Shown: one piece after another, positions 20,101-28,590 of the stretch
How positions within the stretch are numbered: the first letter of the stretch is position 1
How the letters are laid out: each line of letters starts with the position of its first letter
Source: Bordetella genomosp. 7
Lineage (GTDB): Bacteria; Pseudomonadota; Gammaproteobacteria; Burkholderiales; Burkholderiaceae_B
Assembly (NCBI RefSeq): GCF_002261265.1
Contig: NZ_NEVK01000007.1
Coordinates: forward strand, 186,001 to 250,000
Length of the DNA stretch: 64,000 bases
Reading direction: 5' to 3'
Translations under genes and position numbers: made by a program
Notes under the pieces: generated by a model
What the model saw: the letters and a program-made list of their open reading frames with translations, nothing else
What the model was told of the DNA's origin: nothing
The model's database searches: none

Positions 20101-20747
20101 AAGCCTTTCCACTCTTCCTCGTCGCCCGTCGGGTCGCTTTCGTGGGTGGTATAGCGCCCCGCCGTGTCGAGCAGCACCGCGTCGTCGGTAAACCACCAGT
20201 CGCAGTTGCGCGTGCCGCCCACGCCGCGCAGCGCCACCTTGCCGAAGCGGTCGGCCAGCGGAAAATTCAGGCCCGAGTTCACCAGCGCGGTCGTCTTGCC
20301 CGCACCCGGCGCGCCGATAATTACGTACCAGGGCAGCTGATACAGATACTGCTTGGAGAACCGGTCGAGCGACAGCCTGCGCTTGTCGCCTTCGAAGCGC
20401 GTCTTGCGCAGCAACTCCACGGCCTCGTTGAAACGCTCTTCAAGCTGGCGGATCTCGGGGTTGCCCGGCTCGGGCGCCACCTTCTTCTTGGCAGAGGGTT
20501 TGCGCAACTGGCCCAGCAGCTGCGCGTTGAGCCGGCCTTCGCGCCACTTGCGCCACAGCACGCGCAACAGCCACAGGCCGAACATCACGGCAATGACGAT
20601 GATGCGAGTGGTCTCGCTTTCCAGCGGGCGCGTCGACCCTATGGCGAGCAGGGGCCCGGCGATCCACACCAGCAGGGCCAGCGCCACCAGCCCGAAGAAG
20701 TTCCACAGCCCCCGGCTGAACAGGAATCCAAAGACGTTATGAATCAT
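17136..20747 (-). CDS. tssM: Type VI secretion membrane-complex protein TssM (IcmF/VasK)
   Basis: TssM is the large inner-membrane and periplasmic part of the TssJLM envelope complex. The 1203-residue product has two N-terminal membrane helices (about 4-25 and 40-62), a cytoplasmic GTPase-like domain with Walker A GAPGAGKTTALVNSG near residue 136, and a third helix near 455. A long periplasmic region follows, ending in the C-terminal domain that contacts TssJ. The intact P-loop suggests the nucleotide-binding form of the family. Its ATG overlaps the tssL stop by four bases, a sign of translational coupling. Confidence 0.97.
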   Translation of the reverse strand: MIHNVFGFLFSRGLWNFFGLVALALLVWIAGPLLAIGSTRPLESETTRIIVIAVMFGLWLLRVLWRKWREGRLNAQLLGQLRKPSAKKKVAPEPGNPEIRQLEERFNEAVELLRKTRFEGDKRRLSLDRFSKQYLYQLPWYVIIGAPGAGKTTALVNSGLNFPLADRFGKVALRGVGGTRNCDWWFTDDAVLLDTAGRYTTHESDPTGDEEEWKGFLRLLGKYRGRQPINGAMLTVSVEDLLASSDAERVQHAAVLRRRLQELREQLGIQFPVYVLVTKADLLSGFEEYFASFSREDLSQVWGFTLPYTRTQEPGFDLYEAFHAEYRLLQQRLDAALPEVLAAETDGARRARAYMLPQQFAGLQAVLGHFLSDVFATSKYEARLVPRGVYFTSGTQGGETFDQVTGHLKRYLRIDGGLAPAATAPGEGEGRSYFLKGLLQDVIFREAGLAGRNLRWERRYRRLHWAGYGLIAALLVALIVGWAVSYRNNKGYVAEVDRRVPTVEKLGRDIKITRAGDVLGLMPFLDSLWYLPRHANFELDSPPLSYQFGLYQGQKLQAAAQGVYRDTLEQVLLPQIARRIETALRNAAPNDLEFSYEALRAYLMLYEADHYDAEFMHAWLLSDMQKTLPEGYTRRQYDLMSLHLRNLVQGRVLSSPFPRDDDLVQKARDNLARYTLAQRAYSRLRRMLANDEPGREHTAITLGGPQASAVFVRKSGKPLTQGIPSLYSYDGYWKVFNQRVSRVADLLRQDDAWVLNIEAPGILDQRAQQQLIVDIKRLYMNDYVQQWDAYLNDLQLAPTTSLLENIQMARTLSAPESPLVKLVQGVARETSLLRDTGDGQSLMDQARNRVSSTREALEQMFGPTGPSAAVRADATDDKLERIVDLHFEPYRRLARSEGQGVPPAIAATTGLINELYTYLTAADAALRSASPAPGSDVVTKLRAEAGRLPEPLRDLLNTLSVKASGEISEATRERLGDTVTATIGLFCRQSIAGRYPFSSSSTRDVAPNDMARLFGPNGMMDDFFQKHLATQIDVSGSRWRFKPGIDGQQGDKAAYLDSFQRAGVIRDVYFTAGSPLPSYRVAIRPLEMDAEITQFLMDVDGQTVRYAHGPQVATNVQWPGPRGTNQARIELTPQTGSAGVSASGPWALNRLLDKAQLRRGASPEITIATFDFNGRKVVLEITASSVKSPFHLAEMQGFSCPGR

Positions 20748-22027
20748 TGCGGCGCACCTTCGACTGTCTCCGAACGAGGCACCGGCGGCACCATCAGCGT
20801 GATTTCGACACGGCGATTGCGGGCGCGCCCGGCCGCCGTATCATTGGGCGCCACCGGGTCGGCATCGCCGCGGCCTTCGGCGCGCACGCGCTGCGGGTTG
20901 TCCAGGCGCGATTCCAGCAGTTCTTTCACTGCGTCGGCGCGCGCCTGCGACAAATGCCAGTTCGACGGATAGCGCGCCCCGCGCATGGGGATATTGTCGG
21001 TGTAGCCGCGCACCAGGATATTGCCCTCGGTTTCGCGCAGGGCGTCGGCCACGCGCGACAACACGGGCAGATACTGTTCGCGCACCGAGGCCGAGCCCGA
21101 CTCGAACAGCCCGTCGCCGCGCAACACCACGACGCTGCGGTCCACCTCGTCGCGCACGGTTACCAGATCGTCGCGGATCTCGGGCGCCAGGAACACCGCC
21201 AGGCGCGGCGACGGGGCCGGACGGCGCACCGGCGCGATCTGCACCGTGGGCGGCCGCAAGGCGCTGACGGCAGCGAATACATCATCGGACTGACGGCTCA
21301 GGCTGAAGGCCAGCGCCCAGTAGATCGCCAGCGCCAGCACGCCCGCCAGCGCGCCGAACACCCATAGCGGCACCGGCAGGCGCCGCAGTTGGGTCTGCGC
21401 CGGCACGTCCTGCCAGTGCGGCGACAGGGCGCGCGGATAATCGCCGCGCGCCGTCCGCAGAATGCGCAGCAGGCGCTGGCGCAGGGTTTCGAGCTGGGAA
21501 CGGCCATTGTCGGCCACGCGGTAACGGCCTTCAAAGCCCAGCACCAGGCAGTAGTACAGCAGTTCCAGCAGGTCCAGGTGCTGGCTGGGGTTCTGCGACA
21601 GCTTGGCCAGCAACTGGAAGAACTTCTCGCCGCCCCACGTTTCATTGTGGAAGGTGACGAGCAGGCTGTGCGCCGACCACACGCCGTTGCCGCCCCAGGG
21701 GGTAAGCGCGGCCGCTTCGTCCAGCGCCGTACACAGGCAATAGCGTGCCCCCAATATGGTTTCATTGGGAATGCCGGCCTGCTGCGCCCGCAGCTCGAAC
21801 TGGCGGATTTCGTCCAGCAGGTGCTCGCGCAGCATCGCGGGCGACGGATGCGTAGTGGTGGCGCGTATCTGCGGGATCAGGTCCAGCAGCGGATTCGCGG
21901 CGGCCACCAGCGGGTTGGAGCCGCTGATGACATATTCGTGAGGCCGCATCCGGCCTGACGCCGATGCGGACCCTTCTGGGATTCCTCCGCCCAGCGGGCC
22001 GGGCAGAGCAGTATCGGAAGCGTGCAT
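20744..22027 (-). CDS. tssL: Type VI secretion protein TssL (DotU) with OmpA peptidoglycan-binding domain
   Basis: The 427-residue protein has a DotU cytoplasmic domain (about 30-210; NPLLDLIPQIR and GARYCLCTALDEAA are typical), a single membrane helix near 220-240, and a periplasmic OmpA-like domain (about 300-420). The OmpA part carries VRGYTDNIPMRG, NWHLSQARADAV and GRARNRRVEITL, the peptidoglycan-contact signatures. Cell-wall anchoring is thus built into TssL here, as in the specialised TssL class, rather than supplied by a separate TagL. The gene lies 18 bases after tssK and overlaps tssM. Confidence 0.96.
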   Translation of the reverse strand: MHASDTALPGPLGGGIPEGSASASGRMRPHEYVISGSNPLVAAANPLLDLIPQIRATTTHPSPAMLREHLLDEIRQFELRAQQAGIPNETILGARYCLCTALDEAAALTPWGGNGVWSAHSLLVTFHNETWGGEKFFQLLAKLSQNPSQHLDLLELLYYCLVLGFEGRYRVADNGRSQLETLRQRLLRILRTARGDYPRALSPHWQDVPAQTQLRRLPVPLWVFGALAGVLALAIYWALAFSLSRQSDDVFAAVSALRPPTVQIAPVRRPAPSPRLAVFLAPEIRDDLVTVRDEVDRSVVVLRGDGLFESGSASVREQYLPVLSRVADALRETEGNILVRGYTDNIPMRGARYPSNWHLSQARADAVKELLESRLDNPQRVRAEGRGDADPVAPNDTAAGRARNRRVEITLMVPPVPRSETVEGAPQ

Positions 22028-22045
22028 GATGTCTCCGGACGGTGC

Positions 22046-23380
22046 CTAGTCGCGCAAGGCCCAGAATTCCATGGAAAGCCCCGGAAACTCGCCGGCCAGG
22101 TGCAGGGCCAGCGCGCCCGTGCGCTCGAGCTGTTTCCAGAAATCCCCGCCCTTGTCCAGTTCGAAGTACACATGGCCGGCGCTGTAGGGAATCTGGCGCG
22201 GCGCCACCGGCAAGGCTCGCACGACCACGCCGGGCAGCTGCAAGTGCACAAGGTCGCGGATGCGCTCGACCGGCCCGATCTTGACCTGTGCGGGGAAACG
22301 CGAGCGCACGGTGTCCGAGGGCATGTCGGCGTGTACCGCCAGCACGAACCCGGCCGTGCGCAACAGCTCCAGGTCGGGGATCTGCGCCACGCGCACGCCC
22401 TGGCCACGGTCTTGCAGCGGGATCTGCAGCGCATGCTGCTCCAGCACCGCCGACAGCGAACGGCGCAGCTCATTCATCAGTGTGCCGAAGGTGGACTGCA
22501 GGTCGTCGTGCTGGTATTCGGGCAGCACCTCGGGGCGGCGCGAGGCCGCGGTATAGGTGGCCAGATCGCAGGCCAGCATCAGCCAGTCGTGGAACAGGCG
22601 CTCGGGATGCTGCCATTCGGACTGGCGGGCATGCCACAGCGCGCCGATATAGCGGTTGACGGTTTCCAGCAGCATGAAGTCCGATACCTCGGACACACCG
22701 CCGCGGCCGGGCTGGGACAGGCGCGCCGCCAGCGCCTCGCTGCGCGCGTTGAGCAAGCCATAGAGTTCCTGCACATAGCCAAGCAGCAACGGCTGCGTGC
22801 CCGCTGCAAGCCATGGCGGCACATAGCGGTCATCGAGCACCACACGATTGTCGGCGCGGCGCTCCCGCACCCTGGCCACGCCCAGGCCCAGCCATTCGTC
22901 GCCAAGATCGGTTTCCAGCATCAGCCGCAGACGCAGCTTGCCCAGCTGCAAGAGGGCGGGCTCCAGGCCCATCGAGCCGGAGTCTTCCACTTCGGCCTCT
23001 TGCACCAGATAGCGCGCCAGTGAATCGGGTTCGTCTTCGTACTGCACATCGGTGGCCCCGGGCCGAACGCGGGGCAGGGCCAACATGACGCGCACATCCT
23101 GGGCATGTTCGGGCACGTCCAGCGCCGGCGGCGCATCGTCCGGGTGCGCGAATTCGAACGGGGTGCCGTCCGGCAGCACCCCGCGCGCCTGTGTCAGCAC
23201 CAGTTTGCCTACCGCCAGGGCATCCTGGTCCAGCGCCAGGTCGCTGAAGCCCCAGAAAAACCCGTGCAACGGCCCGGCGCGCCGCTGCACCAGCCCTTCG
23301 ATATAGCGCTCGAACTGCTGAAAATGCTGGGGGCGCAAAAACATCCCCTCTGTCCAAACGACTTTGTTCTTTTCCGCCAT
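22046..23380 (-). CDS. tssK: Type VI secretion baseplate protein TssK
   Basis: TssK is the trimeric adaptor joining the baseplate to the TssLM membrane complex. The 444-residue length is typical. The N-terminal stretch VVWTEGMFLRPQHFQQFERY is the hallmark of the family. The C-terminal third (from LPGVVVRALPVAPRQIPY to MEFWALRD) is the receptor-like domain that binds TssL. The start MAEKNKVVW at 23380 lies 56 bases downstream of the tssJ stop, and the order tssJ-tssK-tssL-tssM is standard. Confidence 0.97.
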   Translation of the reverse strand: MAEKNKVVWTEGMFLRPQHFQQFERYIEGLVQRRAGPLHGFFWGFSDLALDQDALAVGKLVLTQARGVLPDGTPFEFAHPDDAPPALDVPEHAQDVRVMLALPRVRPGATDVQYEDEPDSLARYLVQEAEVEDSGSMGLEPALLQLGKLRLRLMLETDLGDEWLGLGVARVRERRADNRVVLDDRYVPPWLAAGTQPLLLGYVQELYGLLNARSEALAARLSQPGRGGVSEVSDFMLLETVNRYIGALWHARQSEWQHPERLFHDWLMLACDLATYTAASRRPEVLPEYQHDDLQSTFGTLMNELRRSLSAVLEQHALQIPLQDRGQGVRVAQIPDLELLRTAGFVLAVHADMPSDTVRSRFPAQVKIGPVERIRDLVHLQLPGVVVRALPVAPRQIPYSAGHVYFELDKGGDFWKQLERTGALALHLAGEFPGLSMEFWALRD

Positions 23381-23436
23381 GTGTCAGTTTGCAGTTAAGT
23401 TTGCAGGTGGGGGGCCGGCCCGCGGCCCGTGTGCGC

Positions 23437-23982
23437 CTAGAACGGCCACCAGGAACGTTCGCGGTCGGTGACGGCCAGGCCGTTGTCCTTGACCGATATC
23501 TTTATCGTCTCTTCGTTGGGCGAGAACTGCCAAACCTTATAAATGTTGGTGTTCTGCGCTTCGGGCAACGGCACCACCAGGCGCCAATGGCTTTTCTCCA
23601 GGTCGCGATAGGCCGCCACAATGCCGACCATGCGCGCATCTGCGCTACCCGCGTACTGCAATATCTTGGTTTCGCCGGGGCGAAGGATGGCCTGGTCCGT
23701 GTTCAACAGCTCTTTGCCCAAAGCGGCCTGCGGATCCGTCTGCAACGAGAAAAAGTCGCGCGACTCGAATCCGCTCGATGAGCTCAGTTCGTACACCGTG
23801 ATCTGTATAGGCGACGGGCGCCCGTTCGCGTCAGGATTCACCTGCGCGTCGGCAGTCAGTTCGATCGCATACGGCACCGGTACGCGGCGCGCGGTGGATG
23901 AACATCCCGCGAGCATAAGTATTGCAACAACGCTCGCGCATAACCCTCTAAACGTAAGAATTCCTGAATTACGAAACCACAT
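23437..23982 (-). CDS. tssJ: Type VI secretion outer-membrane lipoprotein TssJ
   Basis: TssJ anchors the type VI envelope complex in the outer membrane and binds the TssM periplasmic tip. The 181-residue product begins MWFRNSGILTFRG and carries the lipobox LMLAGCSS with cysteine at about 26. The mature part shows the transthyretin-like pattern PSPIQITVYELSSSSGFESRDFFSL. GGAGG lies 13 bases ahead of the ATG at 23982, slightly far. The ATG at 24027 would add 15 residues. It is the first gene of the second type VI transcription unit. Confidence 0.93.
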   Translation of the reverse strand: MWFRNSGILTFRGLCASVVAILMLAGCSSTARRVPVPYAIELTADAQVNPDANGRPSPIQITVYELSSSSGFESRDFFSLQTDPQAALGKELLNTDQAILRPGETKILQYAGSADARMVGIVAAYRDLEKSHWRLVVPLPEAQNTNIYKVWQFSPNEETIKISVKDNGLAVTDRERSWWPF

Positions 23983-24211
23983 AATTCGCGAAAAGCCTCC
24001 AAGGATTATGGACAAAGGGTGTATCACAAGGGAAAAACAAGAAACTGTCGTGCAAATACAGAAATAGTTACTACTGTTACGGTAACGCTAGTCTGTTGCG
24101 CGCTTCGATATCCTTTTCTAACCGCCCGTCATCATTTCGTGGGCAGCCGATGGCTATCATCGGCACTTGCGCCCGCGCTTGCCCGCGCGCGATGTATCGG
24201 AGACCTTCCTG
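23983..24211. promoter_or_regulatory. Divergent promoter region between tssJ and the FHA gene
   Basis: This AT-richer 229-base gap separates the two divergent type VI transcription units and should hold both promoters. It contains the palindrome GTTACGGTAAC at 24076-24086. On the minus strand it contains AACAGTAG (24071-24078), which also occurs upstream of tssA. I could not assign -35/-10 boxes with confidence. Confidence 0.4.
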
Positions 24212-25426
24212 ATGAGACTCACGGTTCTGCCCCGCCCCGACCAGCCGGCTGCCTCGGCAATATCCGCAGTGTTCCAGGCCCCCGGCGGCACACTGGGTCG
24301 CTCCCCCGACACCGACTTGCCCCTGCCGGACGCCGACCGCAGCGTATGCCGGGTGCAGGCGGCGGTGCGCATCAGCCACGGCGCCTGCTATCTCGTCAAC
24401 CTCAGCAGCATGGGCGCGGTAAGCATCAATGGCCGCGCCATCGGGCGCGACCAGGAAGTGCCCCTGGCCCCGGGCGACGAACTTGTGATCGGGCCCTACC
24501 GGATCCAGGCCGAAGACCCGGCGGCCGTCGCCGCGGCGGCAGCCGCCCCGGCGGCCGTCCTGGCCGAGCCCGACCCCTTGCTCGAAAGCCCGCTGCTGGA
24601 TGACGCGGAACTTGCGCCCGCGGCGGCATACGCATCGCATCAAGACGCCCCCCCTGCGATTCCCCCGGCGCGCGTTGCGGCCCCCGCCTCGGGTCCGGTT
24701 AGTGCCGCCGGGCCGACGCCCGCCCCCGTTGCAGCCGAAGCCGCGCCGGCGGCCCAGGCTCCGGCCGAACAAACTTCCGCCCCGCCTCGGGACACAATCA
24801 CCACCGTCCAGGAGTCTGACTCGCGCAGCGTGTCAGACACCCCAAAAGCGCCCGACACCCCTACGGCACCCGCGCCCAGCGCCGCTTTCCCGGACGCCGC
24901 ACCCACCGGCTTTGCTTCGGCCGGCCAGCTGCCCCAGGCGCCGCTGGACGACCTCGACCTGCCGCTGGCCGCCGAACCCGCGCCGCCGGCAGACGCCGCG
25001 TCCGACCCTTTCAGCGATCTGTTCGGCCCCGGCACCTTGCCGGTGGGCAGTGTGCCCGACGTGTCCGCGCACCCGTTCGACCTGGAATCGGCGCAGGTGC
25101 GCAACCCCGAAGATCCCTTGCGCCAGCTGCCGCGCGGCGACGCCAACGTGCGGGGCCCCCTGCGCGATCCGCTCGACGCGCTGGGCGACAACGCCGAAGG
25201 CGCACACAATGTCTTCTCGGATTCCACTCCTTCGACGCTCCCTTCACACGACCCGCTGGCCGGACACCGCTCCGACCCGGTCACCGACACACTCACCCCG
25301 CGCCAGCAGGACGACGATGCGCGCGCCGCGCGCGACCACCTGCGCGAATACGGCGCCTACCTCCGGCCCGCCCGCGTCCGGCAGGAAGATCCGGCCGATC
25401 CGTCCGGCAAGCCGCCCCGCATATAG
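24212..25426 (+). CDS. tagH: Type VI FHA-domain scaffold protein (TagH/Fha type)
   Basis: The 404-residue protein has an N-terminal FHA domain (about 5-100) with GRSPDTDLPLP, a modified SRxH position that reads VCRVQA, and VNLSSMGAVSINGR. A long, low-complexity Pro/Ala-rich linker and a conserved tail near 260-400 (FSDLFGPGTLP, NAEGAHNVFSDSTPS, PLAGHRSDPVTDTL) follow. Such proteins are phospho-threonine-reading scaffolds in type VI activation. The start at 24212 has GGAG eight bases ahead. It is the only plus-strand gene inside the locus and converges on clpV with 15 bases between stops. The linker contains one copy of the 31-base palindromic element (24811-24841). Confidence 0.88.
   Translation: MRLTVLPRPDQPAASAISAVFQAPGGTLGRSPDTDLPLPDADRSVCRVQAAVRISHGACYLVNLSSMGAVSINGRAIGRDQEVPLAPGDELVIGPYRIQAEDPAAVAAAAAAPAAVLAEPDPLLESPLLDDAELAPAAAYASHQDAPPAIPPARVAAPASGPVSAAGPTPAPVAAEAAPAAQAPAEQTSAPPRDTITTVQESDSRSVSDTPKAPDTPTAPAPSAAFPDAAPTGFASAGQLPQAPLDDLDLPLAAEPAPPADAASDPFSDLFGPGTLPVGSVPDVSAHPFDLESAQVRNPEDPLRQLPRGDANVRGPLRDPLDALGDNAEGAHNVFSDSTPSTLPSHDPLAGHRSDPVTDTLTPRQQDDDARAARDHLREYGAYLRPARVRQEDPADPSGKPPRI
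24811..24841. repeat. Single copy of the palindromic element inside the FHA coding sequence
   Basis: These 31 bases, GGAGTCTGACTCG, CGCAG, CGTGTCAGACACC, align base for base in length with the elements of the array at 14302-14822, with a few substitutions. They encode part of the disordered linker (ESDSRSVSDT) in frame, so the element has been tolerated without disrupting the protein. Confidence 0.75.
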
Positions 25427-25441
25427 CGGCGCGGCATTGCA

Positions 25442-28150
25442 TTACTCATAGCGGTAACGGAAGTCGCCGTCGGCGGCTTCCAGCTTGACGGCGCGCACCG
25501 TGCGCCCGTCCATCGACGCCGTCAGCAGCTCGCGGCTGATCTGCGGCAGCACGGTGTTCGTCAAGATCGCATCGACCATGCGCCCGCCCGACTCCACTTC
25601 GGTGCAGCGGGCCACCACCAGTTTCGTCGCGTCAGGGCTGACGTCCAGCGCAATGCCGTGATGGTCGTGCAGCCGCCGGCGCACCCGCTCGAATTGCAGG
25701 TCGACGATGCGCGCCAGCATGTCGTCCGACAGCGGCAGATACGGCACCGCCACCAACCGGCCCAGCAGGGCCGCGGGAAACGTCTGGAGCAAGGGCTCGC
25801 GCAGCGCCGCCGCCAGGCCTTCGGCGTCGGGCATCAGCGCAGGGTCGCGGCACAAGTTGGCAATGAGTTCGGTACCGACGTTCGAGGTAAGGATGATGAT
25901 GGTGTTGCGGAAATCGATATAGCGGCCTTCGCCGTCCTCCATCCAGCCCTTGTCGAACACCTGGAAGAAGATCTCGTGCACATCGGCATGGGCTTTTTCC
26001 ACCTCGTCCAGCAGCACCACGCTGTAGGGGCGGCGCCGTACTGCTTCGGTCAGCACGCCGCCCTCGCCATAGCCCACGTAGCCCGGCGGCGCTCCCTTCA
26101 GCGTAGATACGGTATGCGACTCCTGGAACTCGCTCATGTTGATCGAGATAAGGTTCTGCTCGCCGCCGTACAGCGCTTCGGCCAGCGCCAGGGCCGTTTC
26201 CGTCTTGCCCACGCCGCTGGGGCCGCAAAGCAGGAACACGCCCACCGGCTTGTGCGGATCGGTCAGCTTGGCGCGCGAAGTCTGGATCCGGCGCGCAATC
26301 GCCTCCAGGCCGTGACGTTGCCCGATTACCCGCTGCTCCAGCGTATCGGCCAGGCGCAGCACCGATTCGGCCTCATCGCGCACCATGCGCCCTACCGGTA
26401 TGCCCGTCCAATCGGCCACCACCGACGCCACCGCCGCCGCATCCACGGCGGGATAGATCAGCGCCGACTCGCCCTGGCGCTGCGCCAGCTCCTGCTGCGC
26501 CTGCGCCAGCTCTGCGCGCACCTGCTCGGGGTCTCGCGCCGACGAAGCGGCAGGCGTGCCGTCCGTGCGGCCGGCCTGCGGCTCGTCCGCCCCGGCCGCA
26601 GGCGCTTGCTCCGCCTGCCGGGCATCCTCCAGCGGCGCACCCTGGTCCAGCTCGCGGCGCAACTCGAAAACGCGCGCGGCCAGCGCCCGTTCGGCTTCCC
26701 AGCGTCCGGCCAGCTCTTCCTCTTGCGCCCGGGCCTGCGCCAGCGCCGCTTCTACCTGCGCCTCGCGCCCTTCGACGCCCGCGCCCAGCCGCGCTTCTCG
26801 CGTGGCAATGCGCAGCTCGATCTCCAGCGCCTCGATGCGCCGGCGCGCGTCCTCCAGCGCGGCGGGCACCGCGTGCTGGCTTACCGCCACGCGCGCGCAC
26901 GCCGTGTCCAGCAGCGCGACCGCCTTGTCCGGCAACTGCCGCGCGGGGATATACCGGTGCGACAAAGACACCGCCGCATCGATCGCCTCATCCAGCAGCA
27001 GCACCTGGTGATGCGCCTCGAGCGTGCCCGCCAGTCCGCGCAACATGCCCAGGGCACGCGGCTCGCTGGGCTCGTGTATCTGCACCACCTGGAAGCGGCG
27101 AGTCAGGGCGGGGTCTTTCTCGATGTACTTCTTGTATTCGGACCACGTTGTCGCGCCGATGGTGCGCAACTGCCCGCGCGCCAGCGCGGGCTTGAGCAGG
27201 TTTGCCGCGTCGCCGGTGCCCGCGGCGCCTCCTGCGCCCACCAGGGTGTGGATCTCGTCGATGAACAGCACGATGGGGCTGGGGCTGGCCTGCACCTCGT
27301 CGATCACGCCGCGCAGGCGCTGCTCGAACTCGCCCTTCACTCCCGCGCCGGCCTGCAGCAGACCAATATCCAGCAAATACAGCGATACGTCGCGCAACGG
27401 CGGCGGCACATCGCCGCTGGCCAGCCGCAACGCCAACCCTTCCACGACGGCCGTCTTGCCCACGCCGGCCTCGCCGGCCAGCAGCGGATTGTTCTGGCGG
27501 CGCCGCATCAGAATATCCACAATCTGCCGGATCTCTTCGTCGCGCCCGGACACCGGATCGATTTCGCCGGCGCGCGCCCGCGCGGTAAGGTCCACCGCGT
27601 ACTTCGACAGCGCCGAACCGCCTTGCGCGGCGCCCTCCGCGGGCGCGGCCTCTGCGGCCTGAGCGGTCGCGTTCTCGGGCGAGCCGTGCACAATATCATC
27701 CAGCTGCTCAAGCAGCACGTCCGGCACAATGCGCGCAAACTGGTCCGACATGCCCAGCACGACATTGCGCAGGGCATAGGTCTTGACCAGCCCGGCCATC
27801 AGGTGTCCGCCGCGGATGCGCCCGGCCCCATAGCGCAACGACCCCAGCACCCACGCGCGCTCCACCGCGTGGTCGATGTGTTCCGACAGGTCGGACACCG
27901 ACCCTGCGCCGCGCGGCAGCTGGTCCAGCGCCTGCGTCAAATCGGCCTGCAGCCGCCCCAGGTCGACATCGAAGCGCCGCGCAATGCGGTGCAGGTCGCT
28001 GTCCTGCGTGTGCACGATCTGGTGGATCCAGTGCACCAGTTCCACGTACGGGTTGCCCCGCAGCTTGCAGAACGACGTCGCGCCCTCCAGCGACTGGTAC
28101 AGCAGGGGGTTGAGTTTGCCGAAGAGATCAATGCGGCCAATGTCGGACAT
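25442..28150 (-). CDS. clpV: Type VI secretion AAA+ ATPase ClpV (TssH)
   Basis: ClpV disassembles the contracted TssB/TssC sheath for reuse. The 902-residue product has an N-domain (about 1-150), a first AAA+ module with Walker A GEAGVGKTAVVEG near 220, a coiled-coil middle region rich in Glu/Ala/Arg (about 410-560), and a second module with GPSGVGKTETALALAE near 630. The ATG at 28150 (MSDIGRIDLFGKLNP) is preceded by GGGAA and matches the family start; the longer frame start at 28183 adds an unlikely stretch. It is the last gene of the first type VI unit, 29 bases after the immunity gene. Confidence 0.97.
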   Translation of the reverse strand: MSDIGRIDLFGKLNPLLYQSLEGATSFCKLRGNPYVELVHWIHQIVHTQDSDLHRIARRFDVDLGRLQADLTQALDQLPRGAGSVSDLSEHIDHAVERAWVLGSLRYGAGRIRGGHLMAGLVKTYALRNVVLGMSDQFARIVPDVLLEQLDDIVHGSPENATAQAAEAAPAEGAAQGGSALSKYAVDLTARARAGEIDPVSGRDEEIRQIVDILMRRRQNNPLLAGEAGVGKTAVVEGLALRLASGDVPPPLRDVSLYLLDIGLLQAGAGVKGEFEQRLRGVIDEVQASPSPIVLFIDEIHTLVGAGGAAGTGDAANLLKPALARGQLRTIGATTWSEYKKYIEKDPALTRRFQVVQIHEPSEPRALGMLRGLAGTLEAHHQVLLLDEAIDAAVSLSHRYIPARQLPDKAVALLDTACARVAVSQHAVPAALEDARRRIEALEIELRIATREARLGAGVEGREAQVEAALAQARAQEEELAGRWEAERALAARVFELRRELDQGAPLEDARQAEQAPAAGADEPQAGRTDGTPAASSARDPEQVRAELAQAQQELAQRQGESALIYPAVDAAAVASVVADWTGIPVGRMVRDEAESVLRLADTLEQRVIGQRHGLEAIARRIQTSRAKLTDPHKPVGVFLLCGPSGVGKTETALALAEALYGGEQNLISINMSEFQESHTVSTLKGAPPGYVGYGEGGVLTEAVRRRPYSVVLLDEVEKAHADVHEIFFQVFDKGWMEDGEGRYIDFRNTIIILTSNVGTELIANLCRDPALMPDAEGLAAALREPLLQTFPAALLGRLVAVPYLPLSDDMLARIVDLQFERVRRRLHDHHGIALDVSPDATKLVVARCTEVESGGRMVDAILTNTVLPQISRELLTASMDGRTVRAVKLEAADGDFRYRYE

Positions 28151-28179
28151 ATCGTTGTAGTTCCCGCGAAAAATACGGT

Positions 28180-28590
28180 TCAATCCGGCCGGGCGCAGCC
28201 CAGCGACACCACCACGCTGCCCTCGCCCACCAGCTGTTCGTCGCTGGCCAGGGTCAGCGTGCGCACCCCGGACTCCTTCAAGCGCAGCGAGCCGCTTTGC
28301 AGAAAGCTGCGTTGCGCGCCGGCGAGCTCGACCTGCGACGTGTATGTGGCAATAGCCGATTTGCAGCCGCAGTGTCCGATGGATTGCCTGACGTTGAATC
28401 GGGCCTGGAGAAGCACCTGGCCATCAGTAGTGGCGCGCATGCCGGGATCAAGCGTCACACACTGCGCCAGCGTGTTGTCCACCTTGATGGCCCCGGCCGC
28501 GTGTCCGGCCGATGCGCACAGCCCGGCCGCCAGCACAGCGGCCCGCCGCAACACACTATTTGCCAAGCGTGCCTCCGTCGGCCGGGCCAT
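28180..28590 (-). CDS. Exported protein, probable immunity partner of the adjacent type VI effector (DUF2195-like)
   Basis: The 136-residue product has a signal peptide (MARPTEARLANSVLRRAAVL, cut near SAGHA) and a compact mature domain with four cysteines, including the motif GHCGCKSA and a final SLGC. Periplasmic location, small size and position directly after a peptidoglycan-active effector fit an immunity protein. As I recall, Tldi1-type immunity proteins belong to DUF2195, which this resembles, but I could not check that. The ATG at 28590 overlaps the effector gene by 35 bases. A GTG at 28554, just after the effector stop, is an alternative start. Confidence 0.65.
   Translation of the reverse strand: MARPTEARLANSVLRRAAVLAAGLCASAGHAAGAIKVDNTLAQCVTLDPGMRATTDGQVLLQARFNVRQSIGHCGCKSAIATYTSQVELAGAQRSFLQSGSLRLKESGVRTLTLASDEQLVGEGSVVVSLGCARPD

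Noticed and set aside
16827-20972. 1381-codon plus-strand open frame opposite tssM and tssL
   Set aside because: It is an antisense shadow of high-GC genes; composition is His/Arg/Gln-rich and there is no recognisable domain, while the minus-strand frames are clear TssM and TssL.
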